Origin: an uncultured Actinomycetes bacterium
GTDB taxonomy: Bacteria > Actinomycetota > Actinomycetes > Nanopelagicales > Nanopelagicaceae
DNA: 6,495 nucleotides
Assembly: GCA_903892335.1 (NCBI GenBank)
Contig: CAITID010000181.1
Location: forward strand, 1 to 6,495
Direction: 5' to 3'
Positions within the stretch are counted from its first letter, which is position 1; every line of letters starts with the position of its first letter. Below the pieces are notes generated by a model. The model had not been told where the DNA came from, did no database searches, and saw only the letters and a list, made by a program, of their open reading frames with translations. A program made the position numbers and the translations under genes. This document shows positions 1 to 5,531 of the stretch, piece by piece.

Positions 1-300
1 GACGGTGCCATCACCTTTATATTCAGCCAGCGCTAATTGAACTGCGCCCCCTGTGCCATTTCTTGTAGCTTGAAAGATTGCTTTGGCAGTCGGTGCAATT
101 GTGGCTAAATGCGCTTCAACTGATTCGCGGTGAGCTCCTACGACAACCGAGAGAGATTTTGCATTTAATGGCTGGACGGCTGCAAGAACATTTTCGATAA
201 TACTTTTACCAGCAATTTGATGTAGAACTTTTGCAGTTTCAGATTTCATTCGGGTGCCTTCACCCGCTGCTAGGACAATCGCAAGCTCTACTTTGCTCAC
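1..300 (-). CDS. glmU: GlmU, bifunctional UDP-GlcNAc pyrophosphorylase / GlcN-1-P acetyltransferase (N-terminal 100 residues, partial)
   Basis: Only the first 100 codons lie in the window; the gene continues past the left edge, so the left-handed beta-helix acetyltransferase half is not visible. GlmU acetylates glucosamine-1-phosphate and couples it to UTP, making cytoplasmic UDP-GlcNAc for peptidoglycan. The visible part is the start of the nucleotidyltransferase Rossmann domain: the signature LAAGEGTRMKS at residues 10-20, a conserved Lys at 24 (AKVLH), and the uridine-binding region with Gln77 and Gly82. The start is GTG at 298-300, because the signature sits the usual ~10 residues in and a GGAG ribosome site lies 6 bases upstream. 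The gene follows the tRNA-Gln by 28 bases, as expected in this actinobacterial locus. One oddity is GTGGAV at 82-87, where the family usually has GTGHAV. Another sugar-nucleotide transferase is possible because the C-terminal half is unseen, but signature and synteny favour GlmU. Confidence 0.9.
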   Translation of the reverse strand, partial: MSKVELAIVLAAGEGTRMKSETAKVLHQIAGKSIIENVLAAVQPLNAKSLSVVVGAHRESVEAHLATIAPTAKAIFQATRNGTGGAVQLALAEYKGDGTV

Positions 301-306
301 TTTGAT

Positions 307-310
307 CTCC
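307..310 (-). promoter_or_regulatory. Shine-Dalgarno site of glmU
   Basis: On the minus strand GGAG lies 6 bases before the GTG codon. It is the clearest ribosome site in the window and fixes the glmU start. Its first G is also the last base of a small stem-loop at 310-323. Confidence 0.7.
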
Positions 311-323
311 TAACTTTTGTTAG
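310..323 (-). other. Small perfect stem-loop between tRNA-Gln and glmU
   Basis: CTAAC-AAAA-GTTAG on the minus strand gives a 5-bp stem with a 4-base loop. It lies just after the tRNA 3' end and abuts the glmU ribosome site. No U-run follows, so it does not look like an intrinsic terminator. It may be incidental, or it may mark the tRNA trailer or influence glmU initiation. Confidence 0.35.
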
Positions 324-328
324 TTTGG

Positions 329-403
329 TGGCTCCGCCACCAGGTATCGATCCTGGACCCTGAGCTTCAAAGGCTCATGTGCTAGCCACTACACAATGGC
401 GGA
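329..403 (-). tRNA. tRNA-Gln (anticodon UUG)
   Basis: The minus strand folds by hand into a complete 75-nt cloverleaf. The acceptor stem is TCCGCCA/TGGCGGA (7 bp). The D arm is GTGT/GCAC with an 8-base loop containing GG. The anticodon stem is TGAGC/GCTCA with loop CTTTGAA, giving anticodon TTG. A 4-base variable loop is followed by T stem CCAGG/CCTGG with loop ATCGATA, then discriminator G and an encoded CCA. The U1-A72 pair and G73 are typical bacterial tRNA-Gln identity features, in agreement with the anticodon; it would read CAA, and CAG by wobble. Oddities are A at position 54, where T is usual, and a second CCA directly after the first. It sits 29 bases after ispE and 28 bases before glmU, on the same strand, with its own likely promoter in the end of ispE. 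Confidence 0.93.
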
Positions 404-416
404 ACCTGAATTATCC

Positions 417-446
417 CTTATAACAAGCTAAATTAAAAACTCTCAA
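417..446 (-). promoter_or_regulatory. Predicted housekeeping promoter for tRNA-Gln (and possibly glmU)
   Basis: On the minus strand, TTGAGA (plus coordinates 441-446; 5 of 6 matches to TTGACA) is followed after 18 bases by TATAAG (417-422; 5 of 6 matches to TATAAT). A TG one base before the hexamer makes it an extended -10 element. The expected transcription start is near 410, about 7 bases before the mature tRNA. The -35 box lies within the last codons of ispE. A second -10-like hexamer, GATAAT, lies at 410-415. The prediction is by eye only. Confidence 0.55.
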
Positions 447-1353
447 TAATTCGTGCGCCGTGAGCGGGCCCAATCGCACGTGCTAGTGATGAAACAACAC
501 CACTAGAACTTAATGCAACTGTTAAATCCATGGCATGTTCCTCATCTGCAACCAAAAAGGCCACTGTTGGACCAGATCCAGAAACGATGCCGCCTAATGC
601 ACCGTAATCATTTCCAACATCTAAAACTAAGCGAAGTGCAGGTCTAAGTGAACACGCAGCTGCTTGTAGATCATTTAATAAAGATTTACCTAATGCATTG
701 GCATCTCCAGCGCGAAGTGCCTGCATTAATGACTCACTAACTTGAGGAGATGCAATTGATAATCCCTCGCGCAAGCGATCACACTCTTGATATACCGCAG
801 GTGTTGATAAACCTTGGCTAGATAACGCAAGAACCCAGGTGTAACTTCCTTTAGCAAGTGCAGGTGTTATTTGATCACCACGACCAGTTCCAATTGCAAC
901 ACCGCCAGAAATGGCAAATGGCACATCGCTACCGATTTGTGAACCAATTTTTTCCATTTGCGCTCTTGAAATACCTAAGTTAAATAATGAATCTAATCCA
1001 ACAATCACACCAGCCGCATCTGCGCTGCCACCCGCCATCCCGCCGGCAACTGGAATCTCTTTCTTTAATTTAATTTCAAGATCAGGTGATAACTCAAACT
1101 CTTTAATCATTAAGTTTGCTGCTCGAATCGCTAAGTTACTTGCATCAATTGGTACACCATTTGCAGTTTGACCACTGATAGAAATACTTACCCCAGCTCC
1201 AGATTTTCCTTCACAAACACTGACATCATCAAATAAAGAGATCGCTTGAAAAACTGTTGTGACTTCATGGAAGCCATCGCTACCGAGTGGGCCGACTGAA
1301 AGTTGTAAATTAACCTTTCCAGGGACTCGGGTTACTACGCCATGGGATTTCAT
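433..1353 (-). CDS. ispE: IspE, 4-diphosphocytidyl-2-C-methyl-D-erythritol kinase
   Basis: This 306-residue GHMP-family kinase phosphorylates the 2-hydroxyl of CDP-methylerythritol with ATP, a middle step of the non-mevalonate (MEP) isoprenoid pathway in the cytoplasm. The N-terminal substrate motif PGKVNLQLSVG (residues 11-21) carries the expected catalytic Lys13. The ATP-binding glycine-rich loop lies at 101-115 (PVAGGMAGGSADAAG). The catalytic Asp is D143 in GSDVPF. The third GHMP motif, SGSGPTVAFL, is at 258-267. Length is normal for the family. The ATG at 1351-1353 is the only sensible start: the frame is closed by a stop shortly upstream and the first motif begins at the expected distance. 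No convincing ribosome site is visible before it. It follows rsmA after 22 bases and probably shares its transcript. The mevalonate-pathway GHMP kinases are unlikely given the motif set and the rsmA-ispE linkage. Confidence 0.95.
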   Translation of the reverse strand: MKSHGVVTRVPGKVNLQLSVGPLGSDGFHEVTTVFQAISLFDDVSVCEGKSGAGVSISISGQTANGVPIDASNLAIRAANLMIKEFELSPDLEIKLKKEIPVAGGMAGGSADAAGVIVGLDSLFNLGISRAQMEKIGSQIGSDVPFAISGGVAIGTGRGDQITPALAKGSYTWVLALSSQGLSTPAVYQECDRLREGLSIASPQVSESLMQALRAGDANALGKSLLNDLQAAACSLRPALRLVLDVGNDYGALGGIVSGSGPTVAFLVADEEHAMDLTVALSSSGVVSSLARAIGPAHGARIIESF

Positions 1354-1375
1354 ATAACGAAAGCGTATTGCTTAC

Positions 1376-2212
1376 TTAACTTAATTGCTGGGCAATCTGC
1401 CCAAATTGTTCGACGGTTAAAGCTTCACCACGAATAGTTGGGTCAATTCCGGCTTTTATCAATGCTGCTTGTGCAAGCGCTGAGCCACCAAATAATTCAC
1501 TTAACGCACTTCGCATCATTTTTCGCCGCTTAGCAAATGCATGATCAATTACTTTAAAGGTTTTTAATCGCTCAGCCTCTGAGCCAATTGGTGCATGACG
1601 ATCAAATCTAACTAATGCTGAATCAACATTAGGCACTGGCCAAAAAACAGATCGGCCAACACTTCCAGCCCAAGTTAAATCTGCCCACCAATTTCCTTTA
1701 ACAGTTGGTGATCCGTACTGCTTGCTATCAGCCTTAGCAACTAACCTTTCGGCAACCTCACTTTGAACCATTACAACGCCTCGTTTAATACTGGGAAATA
1801 ACTCTAATAAGTTTAATAAAACTGGTACCGATACGTTGTATGGCAAGTTAGCAACTAAGACATCAGGTGCTTGATCTAACTTACTTACCTGCATAGCATC
1901 CTGAGTCAAAACTGTTAATTTGCTAACTTCAATCCCATGAGCGGTGACTGTAATTGGTAGTTGTTGCGCTAAACGTTGATCAATCTCAATTGCAATAACT
2001 GATTTACTAACTTCTAGTAAAGCAAGGGTTAAAGAACCAAGACCTGGTCCAATTTCAAGTGCAATATCAGCACTTGTTACATCAGCTAATTTCACAATCT
2101 TGCGACAGGTATTAGCGTCGACGACAAAATTCTGTCCTAGTTTTTTCGTAGGTTTTAGATCAAGCTTTGCTGCCAACTCTCGGATCTCAGTAGCTCCAAG
2201 TAAATTGCTCAC
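1376..2212 (-). CDS. rsmA: RsmA (KsgA), 16S rRNA adenine-N6,N6-dimethyltransferase
   Basis: This 278-residue SAM-dependent enzyme dimethylates the two adjacent adenines (A1518 and A1519, E. coli numbering) in the 3'-terminal hairpin of 16S rRNA, a late step and checkpoint in 30S assembly. Visible motifs are the N-terminal KKLGQNF (23-29), SAM motif I EIGPGLG (53-59), the acidic end of the second strand around E76-D78, the catalytic NLPY (122-125), and the family's C-terminal basic stretch AKRRKMMRSAL (227-237). Length matches the family. The start is GTG at 2210-2212, whose first base directly follows the TAA of tatD. Only a weak GGG lies about 10 bases upstream, so initiation is probably coupled to tatD translation. 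In many actinobacteria rpfB lies between tatD and this gene; here nothing does. Erm-type 23S methylases share the fold, but the motifs and the ispE neighbour support RsmA. Confidence 0.95.
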   Translation of the reverse strand: MSNLLGATEIRELAAKLDLKPTKKLGQNFVVDANTCRKIVKLADVTSADIALEIGPGLGSLTLALLEVSKSVIAIEIDQRLAQQLPITVTAHGIEVSKLTVLTQDAMQVSKLDQAPDVLVANLPYNVSVPVLLNLLELFPSIKRGVVMVQSEVAERLVAKADSKQYGSPTVKGNWWADLTWAGSVGRSVFWPVPNVDSALVRFDRHAPIGSEAERLKTFKVIDHAFAKRRKMMRSALSELFGGSALAQAALIKAGIDPTIRGEALTVEQFGQIAQQLS

Positions 2213-3067
2213 TTAAAACTGCCCAAAAATTCGGAGTGCATTTTCTGAAATCGCTGCCGCCAAATAGTCCTCAGATTCACCGCGCTCTTGTGCCATCGCT
2301 CGTAATGTATTTGGGATTTGCGCCGGTGTATTTAACGCACCGCGATTTGGCATTGGAGCTAAAAAGGGTGAATCGGTTTCAATTAACAAGAGCTCAATCG
2401 GTACTAATTTAACTGCTTCGCGCAACTCTGGTGCATTTTTAAAGGTCAAAGTTCCAGCAAAGGAGAGAACATATCCATTAGCAATACACTCCTTAGCCAT
2501 TTGCGCATCTCCAGAGTAACAATGAAAAATAGTTTTCTCTGGTGCGCCCTCTTCTAGCAAGGTATCTAATACTGCGCGGTGGGCATCTCTGTCATGAATT
2601 ACCAGCGCCTTCTGATTATCTTTAGCAATTTTTATATGGCGACGAAAGGAGTATCTTTGCTTTTCTTGCAGATCAGGCCCAGTTCTAAAAAAATCTAATC
2701 CAGTTTCACCGATTGCACGAACTCTTGGATGCTTTGCCAGCTCCTCAATCACTAGTAAATCTTTCTCTAGATCTTCAACGACTGGTGCCTCATTTGGATG
2801 CAAGGCCACGGCAGCTAAAACTCTTCCAGGAAATGCTTCAGCACATTTAACTGACCAAACTGATTGCTCAGCAGAGTATCCAACCTGCACAATTCGATCA
2901 ACGCCAACACTTTCGGCGATATCTAATACCTCTTTTATTAATGGTGAATCTGGTTCACAATTATGAATTAATTCTAAGTGGGCGTGAGAATCAATAGTCT
3001 TTGTTTTTAATGCAATTGGTAGCGGTGCTACAGGTCGATCAATGTCGCGGTTATGGCGATCCGCCAT
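2213..3067 (-). CDS. tatD: TatD-family metal-dependent hydrolase (putative DNase)
   Basis: This 284-residue TIM-barrel amidohydrolase has all the expected metal ligands: HxH at H28 and H30 (IDSHAHL), E121 (GETGLDFF), H158 (VIHDRDAH), H182 (FHCYSGD) and D232 (LLIETDSPFLAP). Characterised TatD proteins are cytoplasmic Mg/Mn-dependent 3'-5' exonucleases implicated in DNA repair and quality control; the substrate of this one cannot be read from sequence. About 24 residues precede the HxH strand, more than in E. coli TatD. A proline-containing extension of this kind is usual in actinobacterial members, so the ATG at 3065-3067 is kept. That ATG directly follows the metG stop (TAA then ATG), with a weak GAAGAG purine run upstream, which suggests translational coupling. 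The metG-tatD-rsmA order is widely conserved in actinobacteria and, with rpfB lost here, is uninterrupted. Confidence 0.92.
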   Translation of the reverse strand: MADRHNRDIDRPVAPLPIALKTKTIDSHAHLELIHNCEPDSPLIKEVLDIAESVGVDRIVQVGYSAEQSVWSVKCAEAFPGRVLAAVALHPNEAPVVEDLEKDLLVIEELAKHPRVRAIGETGLDFFRTGPDLQEKQRYSFRRHIKIAKDNQKALVIHDRDAHRAVLDTLLEEGAPEKTIFHCYSGDAQMAKECIANGYVLSFAGTLTFKNAPELREAVKLVPIELLLIETDSPFLAPMPNRGALNTPAQIPNTLRAMAQERGESEDYLAAAISENALRIFGQF

Positions 3068-4627
3068 TTACTTATTCTCTTCTAACCTTGGAAATAAAAC
3101 TGGAGTTTTTGTTACCTTACTTCCGGCAGGAAGTTGTCCCCATTTAGCTACCTCTGAAATTTTTTGATCAGCAATACTGCCAATTGAACTGTTTGCACCG
3201 AGAGATTGCCACAACTTTTCCGTGCTCTCTGGCATTACTGGATGCAAGAGAACTGCTAACGCCCGCAATGCTTCTGCGGTGTTGTATAAAATTGAATCTA
3301 ACTCAGCTTTACGAGCTGGATCTTTAGCAATCTGCCAAGGTTGAGTTTCAGTTACATAGCCATTAATTCGTTTGCAAAAATCCATTATTGAATTTAGTCC
3401 ACCTTGAAAATCAAGGGCGCAAATGGCCTGATCCGCATTTTTTACAGTATCTGCCAACTGCTTAACAAGAGATACTTCCGTTGAAACCGCTGGAATTGTA
3501 TTCTCACAATACTTTTCTATCATCGCAATCAATCTAGATGCTAGATTTCCAAAATCATTTGCTAACTCACTTGTGTAGCGGGCTGACATATCCTCCCAAG
3601 AGAAAGAGCCATCTGTACCAAAGGGAATAGCTCTTAAGAAGTAGTATCTAAATGCATCAACACCGAAATCTTTAGTGATATCACTTGGCGCAATTCCAGT
3701 TAACTTACTTTTGGACATTTTCTCGCCACCGACTAATAACCAACCATGTGCGAATATCTTCTTTGGGATTGCAACTTTGGCAGCCATCAACATAGCGGGC
3801 CAAATAACCGCATGAAATCTCAGAATATCCTTACCAACTAGGTGCACATCAGCTGGCCAAGTTTTTGTAAACTTTTTTCCGCCTTCGCTATTTTGATCAT
3901 CACCTAAACCAACAGCGGTTGCATAATTTAATAACGCATCAAACCAAACGTAAATTACCTGTTTGGTGTCCCATGGAACTGGGATTCCCCAATCAAATGT
4001 TGAACGAGAAATTGAGAGGTCACGTACTTCACCTTCTAAAAATGAGATTACTTCATTTCGAGCACTTGCTGGCTGGCATGCCTCTGGATTTTTCTTATAG
4101 TGATTTAGTAATTCTTCGCGAAAAGCTGATAACTTAAAGAACCAATTCTCTTCACTAAGCATTTCAACTGGCTTAGAGTGAATCCGGCACTTACCCTCAT
4201 CTAGATCACCGGGTAATTTAAACTCTTCACAGCCAATGCAATATGGGCCTTCGAACTTACCGGCATAGATAAAACCATCATCTTTTAATCCCTGCAGAAA
4301 TTTCTGAACCCGTTCCATGTGTCGCGGTTCGGTAGTACGAATAAAGTCATCGTTGGCAATATTTAAATCGCGCCAAACTGGTTTCCATGCAGTTTCAACT
4401 AAGTTGTCACACCACTGTTGAGGTGAAATATTATTTGCCTGCGCAGTATTTAGAACTTTTTGGCCATGTTCATCAGTTCCAGTTAAAAACCAAACTGACT
4501 CACCTTTTTGTCGGTGCCAACGAGTTAAAACATCTCCAGCCACAGTTGTGTAGGCATGACCAATATGTGGTGCATCATTTACATAATAAATAGGCGTTGT
4601 TAAATAAAAGGATTTTTCAGCGCTCAT
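3068..4627 (-). CDS. metG: MetG, methionyl-tRNA synthetase
   Basis: This class Ia aminoacyl-tRNA synthetase charges initiator and elongator tRNA-Met in the cytoplasm. In its 519 residues are the HIGH motif (21-24), the KMSKS loop (303-307) and a single zinc knuckle with C130, C133, C147 and H150, a spacing like that of Thermus thermophilus MetRS. The anticodon-binding helical domain follows, with the conserved Trp at 431 in the TETQPW segment. The protein ends soon after this domain and lacks the C-terminal EMAP/Trbp111-like tRNA-binding extension found in some bacterial MetRS; this short form is normal for actinobacteria. The start is ATG at 4625-4627, two bases after the TGA of rsmI, with only a weak GAG upstream. 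It is the second gene of the rsmI-led unit, so translation is likely coupled to rsmI. No T-box leader is possible in so tight a junction. Confidence 0.97.
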   Translation of the reverse strand: MSAEKSFYLTTPIYYVNDAPHIGHAYTTVAGDVLTRWHRQKGESVWFLTGTDEHGQKVLNTAQANNISPQQWCDNLVETAWKPVWRDLNIANDDFIRTTEPRHMERVQKFLQGLKDDGFIYAGKFEGPYCIGCEEFKLPGDLDEGKCRIHSKPVEMLSEENWFFKLSAFREELLNHYKKNPEACQPASARNEVISFLEGEVRDLSISRSTFDWGIPVPWDTKQVIYVWFDALLNYATAVGLGDDQNSEGGKKFTKTWPADVHLVGKDILRFHAVIWPAMLMAAKVAIPKKIFAHGWLLVGGEKMSKSKLTGIAPSDITKDFGVDAFRYYFLRAIPFGTDGSFSWEDMSARYTSELANDFGNLASRLIAMIEKYCENTIPAVSTEVSLVKQLADTVKNADQAICALDFQGGLNSIMDFCKRINGYVTETQPWQIAKDPARKAELDSILYNTAEALRALAVLLHPVMPESTEKLWQSLGANSSIGSIADQKISEVAKWGQLPAGSKVTKTPVLFPRLEENK

Positions 4628-4629
4628 GC

Positions 4630-5472
4630 TCAGATCTTATCGCCACTCTTGTGTGCAACCATCACATCAAAAACAGTGCGCTTAGCAACTCGCAAACTCT
4701 TTGCCGCCTCAGCCATTGCCTCTTTTCGACTCAGGCCAGAACTTTCATGTCGCAAAACATTCTCAATAATTTCTGTCGATGTAATTTCACGCATTCCTGG
4801 ATCAAATCCAGATAAGACAATTGTGATCTCACCAAGTATCTCCTTGGAGTTAGACCATTCCAGCAACTCTTTAATGTCACCGCGAACCACCTCTTCATAC
4901 TGTTTGCTCATTTCCCGGCAAATTGCGCCTTCTCGTTCTGGTCCAAAAATTGCCAGCGCATCTTGTAATGATTCAACAATTCGATGAGGTGCTTCAAAGT
5001 AAATAATCGTTCGTGTTTCTTCAAGAAGATTAGTGAACCAATTTAATCTTGCAGTTGATGCTCTGGGCGCAAAACCTTCAAAGCAAAACCGGTCAGTGGG
5101 TAATCCAGATAAGAGCAATGCAGTTGTTACCGCACTTGGCCCAGGTAAAACTTTAACTTTAATATCATTTTCAATTGCAGCTCTTACTAATCGGTACCCA
5201 GGATCACTCACACCTGGCATGCCAGCATCGGTTGCAACTAAAACATCTTTATTTTCTCTAAGCAATTTGGTCAACTCTTCAATTCGCTCTGACTCATTAC
5301 CTTCAAAGAATGAGATCACTTTGCCGCTATATCGGATACCTAACTCCTGACATAGCCGAGAGAATTTTCTTGAGTCCTCCGCCGCAATGTATTCAACTTT
5401 TTCAATTATTGATTTTAAATGCGCAGAGGCATCGGCTGCATCGCCAATCGGTAATCCAGCAAGAATTAACAT
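4630..5472 (-). CDS. rsmI: RsmI, 16S rRNA (cytidine-1402-2'-O)-methyltransferase
   Basis: This 280-residue tetrapyrrole-methylase-fold enzyme uses SAM to methylate the ribose of C1402 (E. coli numbering) in the 16S decoding centre; RsmH adds the base methyl group. Family motifs are clear: AEDSR (31-35), DAGMPGVSDPGYRLV (82-96), LPGPSA (109-114), GLPTDRFCFEGF (123-134), EAPHR (160-164) and REMSKQYEEVVRG (186-198). The C-terminal helical domain spans roughly 230-272. The N-terminal strand motif reads AGLPIGD rather than the common ATPIGN. The ATG at 5470-5472 is chosen because the frame is closed by TGA shortly upstream and the motif starts at residue 4 as in homologues; a GAGAG purine run lies 9 bases before it. 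It is the first gene of the minus-strand series and is divergent from pmt, the same layout as Rv1003/Rv1002c in M. tuberculosis. Confidence 0.95.
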   Translation of the reverse strand: MLILAGLPIGDAADASAHLKSIIEKVEYIAAEDSRKFSRLCQELGIRYSGKVISFFEGNESERIEELTKLLRENKDVLVATDAGMPGVSDPGYRLVRAAIENDIKVKVLPGPSAVTTALLLSGLPTDRFCFEGFAPRASTARLNWFTNLLEETRTIIYFEAPHRIVESLQDALAIFGPEREGAICREMSKQYEEVVRGDIKELLEWSNSKEILGEITIVLSGFDPGMREITSTEIIENVLRHESSGLSRKEAMAEAAKSLRVAKRTVFDVMVAHKSGDKI

Positions 5473-5500
5473 GAGGTGATTCTCTCAGGTTTTCAATCTG

Positions 5501-5531
5501 CTTATAGGCTTACGTAGTATGAAGCTGGCAA
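5501..5531 (-). promoter_or_regulatory. Predicted promoter of the rsmI-metG-tatD-rsmA-ispE unit
   Basis: On the minus strand TTGCCA (plus coordinates 5526-5531; 5 of 6 matches to TTGACA) is followed by TATAAG (5501-5506; 5 of 6 matches to TATAAT). The 19-base spacer is longer than the ideal 17. Transcription would start near 5494, giving a leader of about 20 bases that includes the GAGAG ribosome site of rsmI. The -35 box lies within the first codons of the divergent pmt gene. The same TATAAG hexamer is used in the tRNA-Gln promoter candidate. Confidence 0.45.
5503..5508 (+). promoter_or_regulatory. Possible -10 element for pmt, near-leaderless
   Basis: TATAGG matches TATAAT at 4 of 6 positions and ends 10 bases before the pmt ATG. 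The mRNA would therefore have a leader of only a few bases or none. No good -35 is seen (TTCTCT at the expected spacing). The box overlaps the rsmI -10 on the other strand. Leaderless genes are common in actinobacteria. Alternatively the AGG in this element could serve as a weak, distant ribosome site on a longer transcript. Confidence 0.3.

Noticed and set aside
310..328. Intrinsic terminator between tRNA-Gln and glmU
   Set aside because: The stem is only 5 bp, AT-rich, and not followed by a U-run on the transcribed strand, so it should not end transcription.
911..1171. 86-codon plus-strand open frame opposite ispE
   Set aside because: It lies wholly within ispE on the other strand, shows no recognisable motif, and has no ribosome site or neighbour that would support it.
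3919..4137. 72-codon plus-strand open frame opposite metG
   Set aside because: It is antisense to well-conserved MetRS sequence, and its translation has no protein-like pattern.
4387..4815. Two plus-strand open frames (4387-4593 and 4597-4815) spanning the metG-rsmI junction
   Set aside because: Both are antisense to conserved genes. Their His/Gln-rich or Ser/Cys-rich composition is what reverse reading of the real codons gives.
4649..5350. Plus-strand open frames of 112 and 105 codons (4649-4987 and 5033-5350) opposite rsmI
   Set aside because: They are the complement of RsmI coding sequence, low in stops because of codon bias; no motifs, and no promoter nearby.
5498..5500. CTG as an upstream start for pmt
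   Set aside because: It is in frame but a rare start codon, lies in the predicted promoter, and would add residues with no family counterpart.
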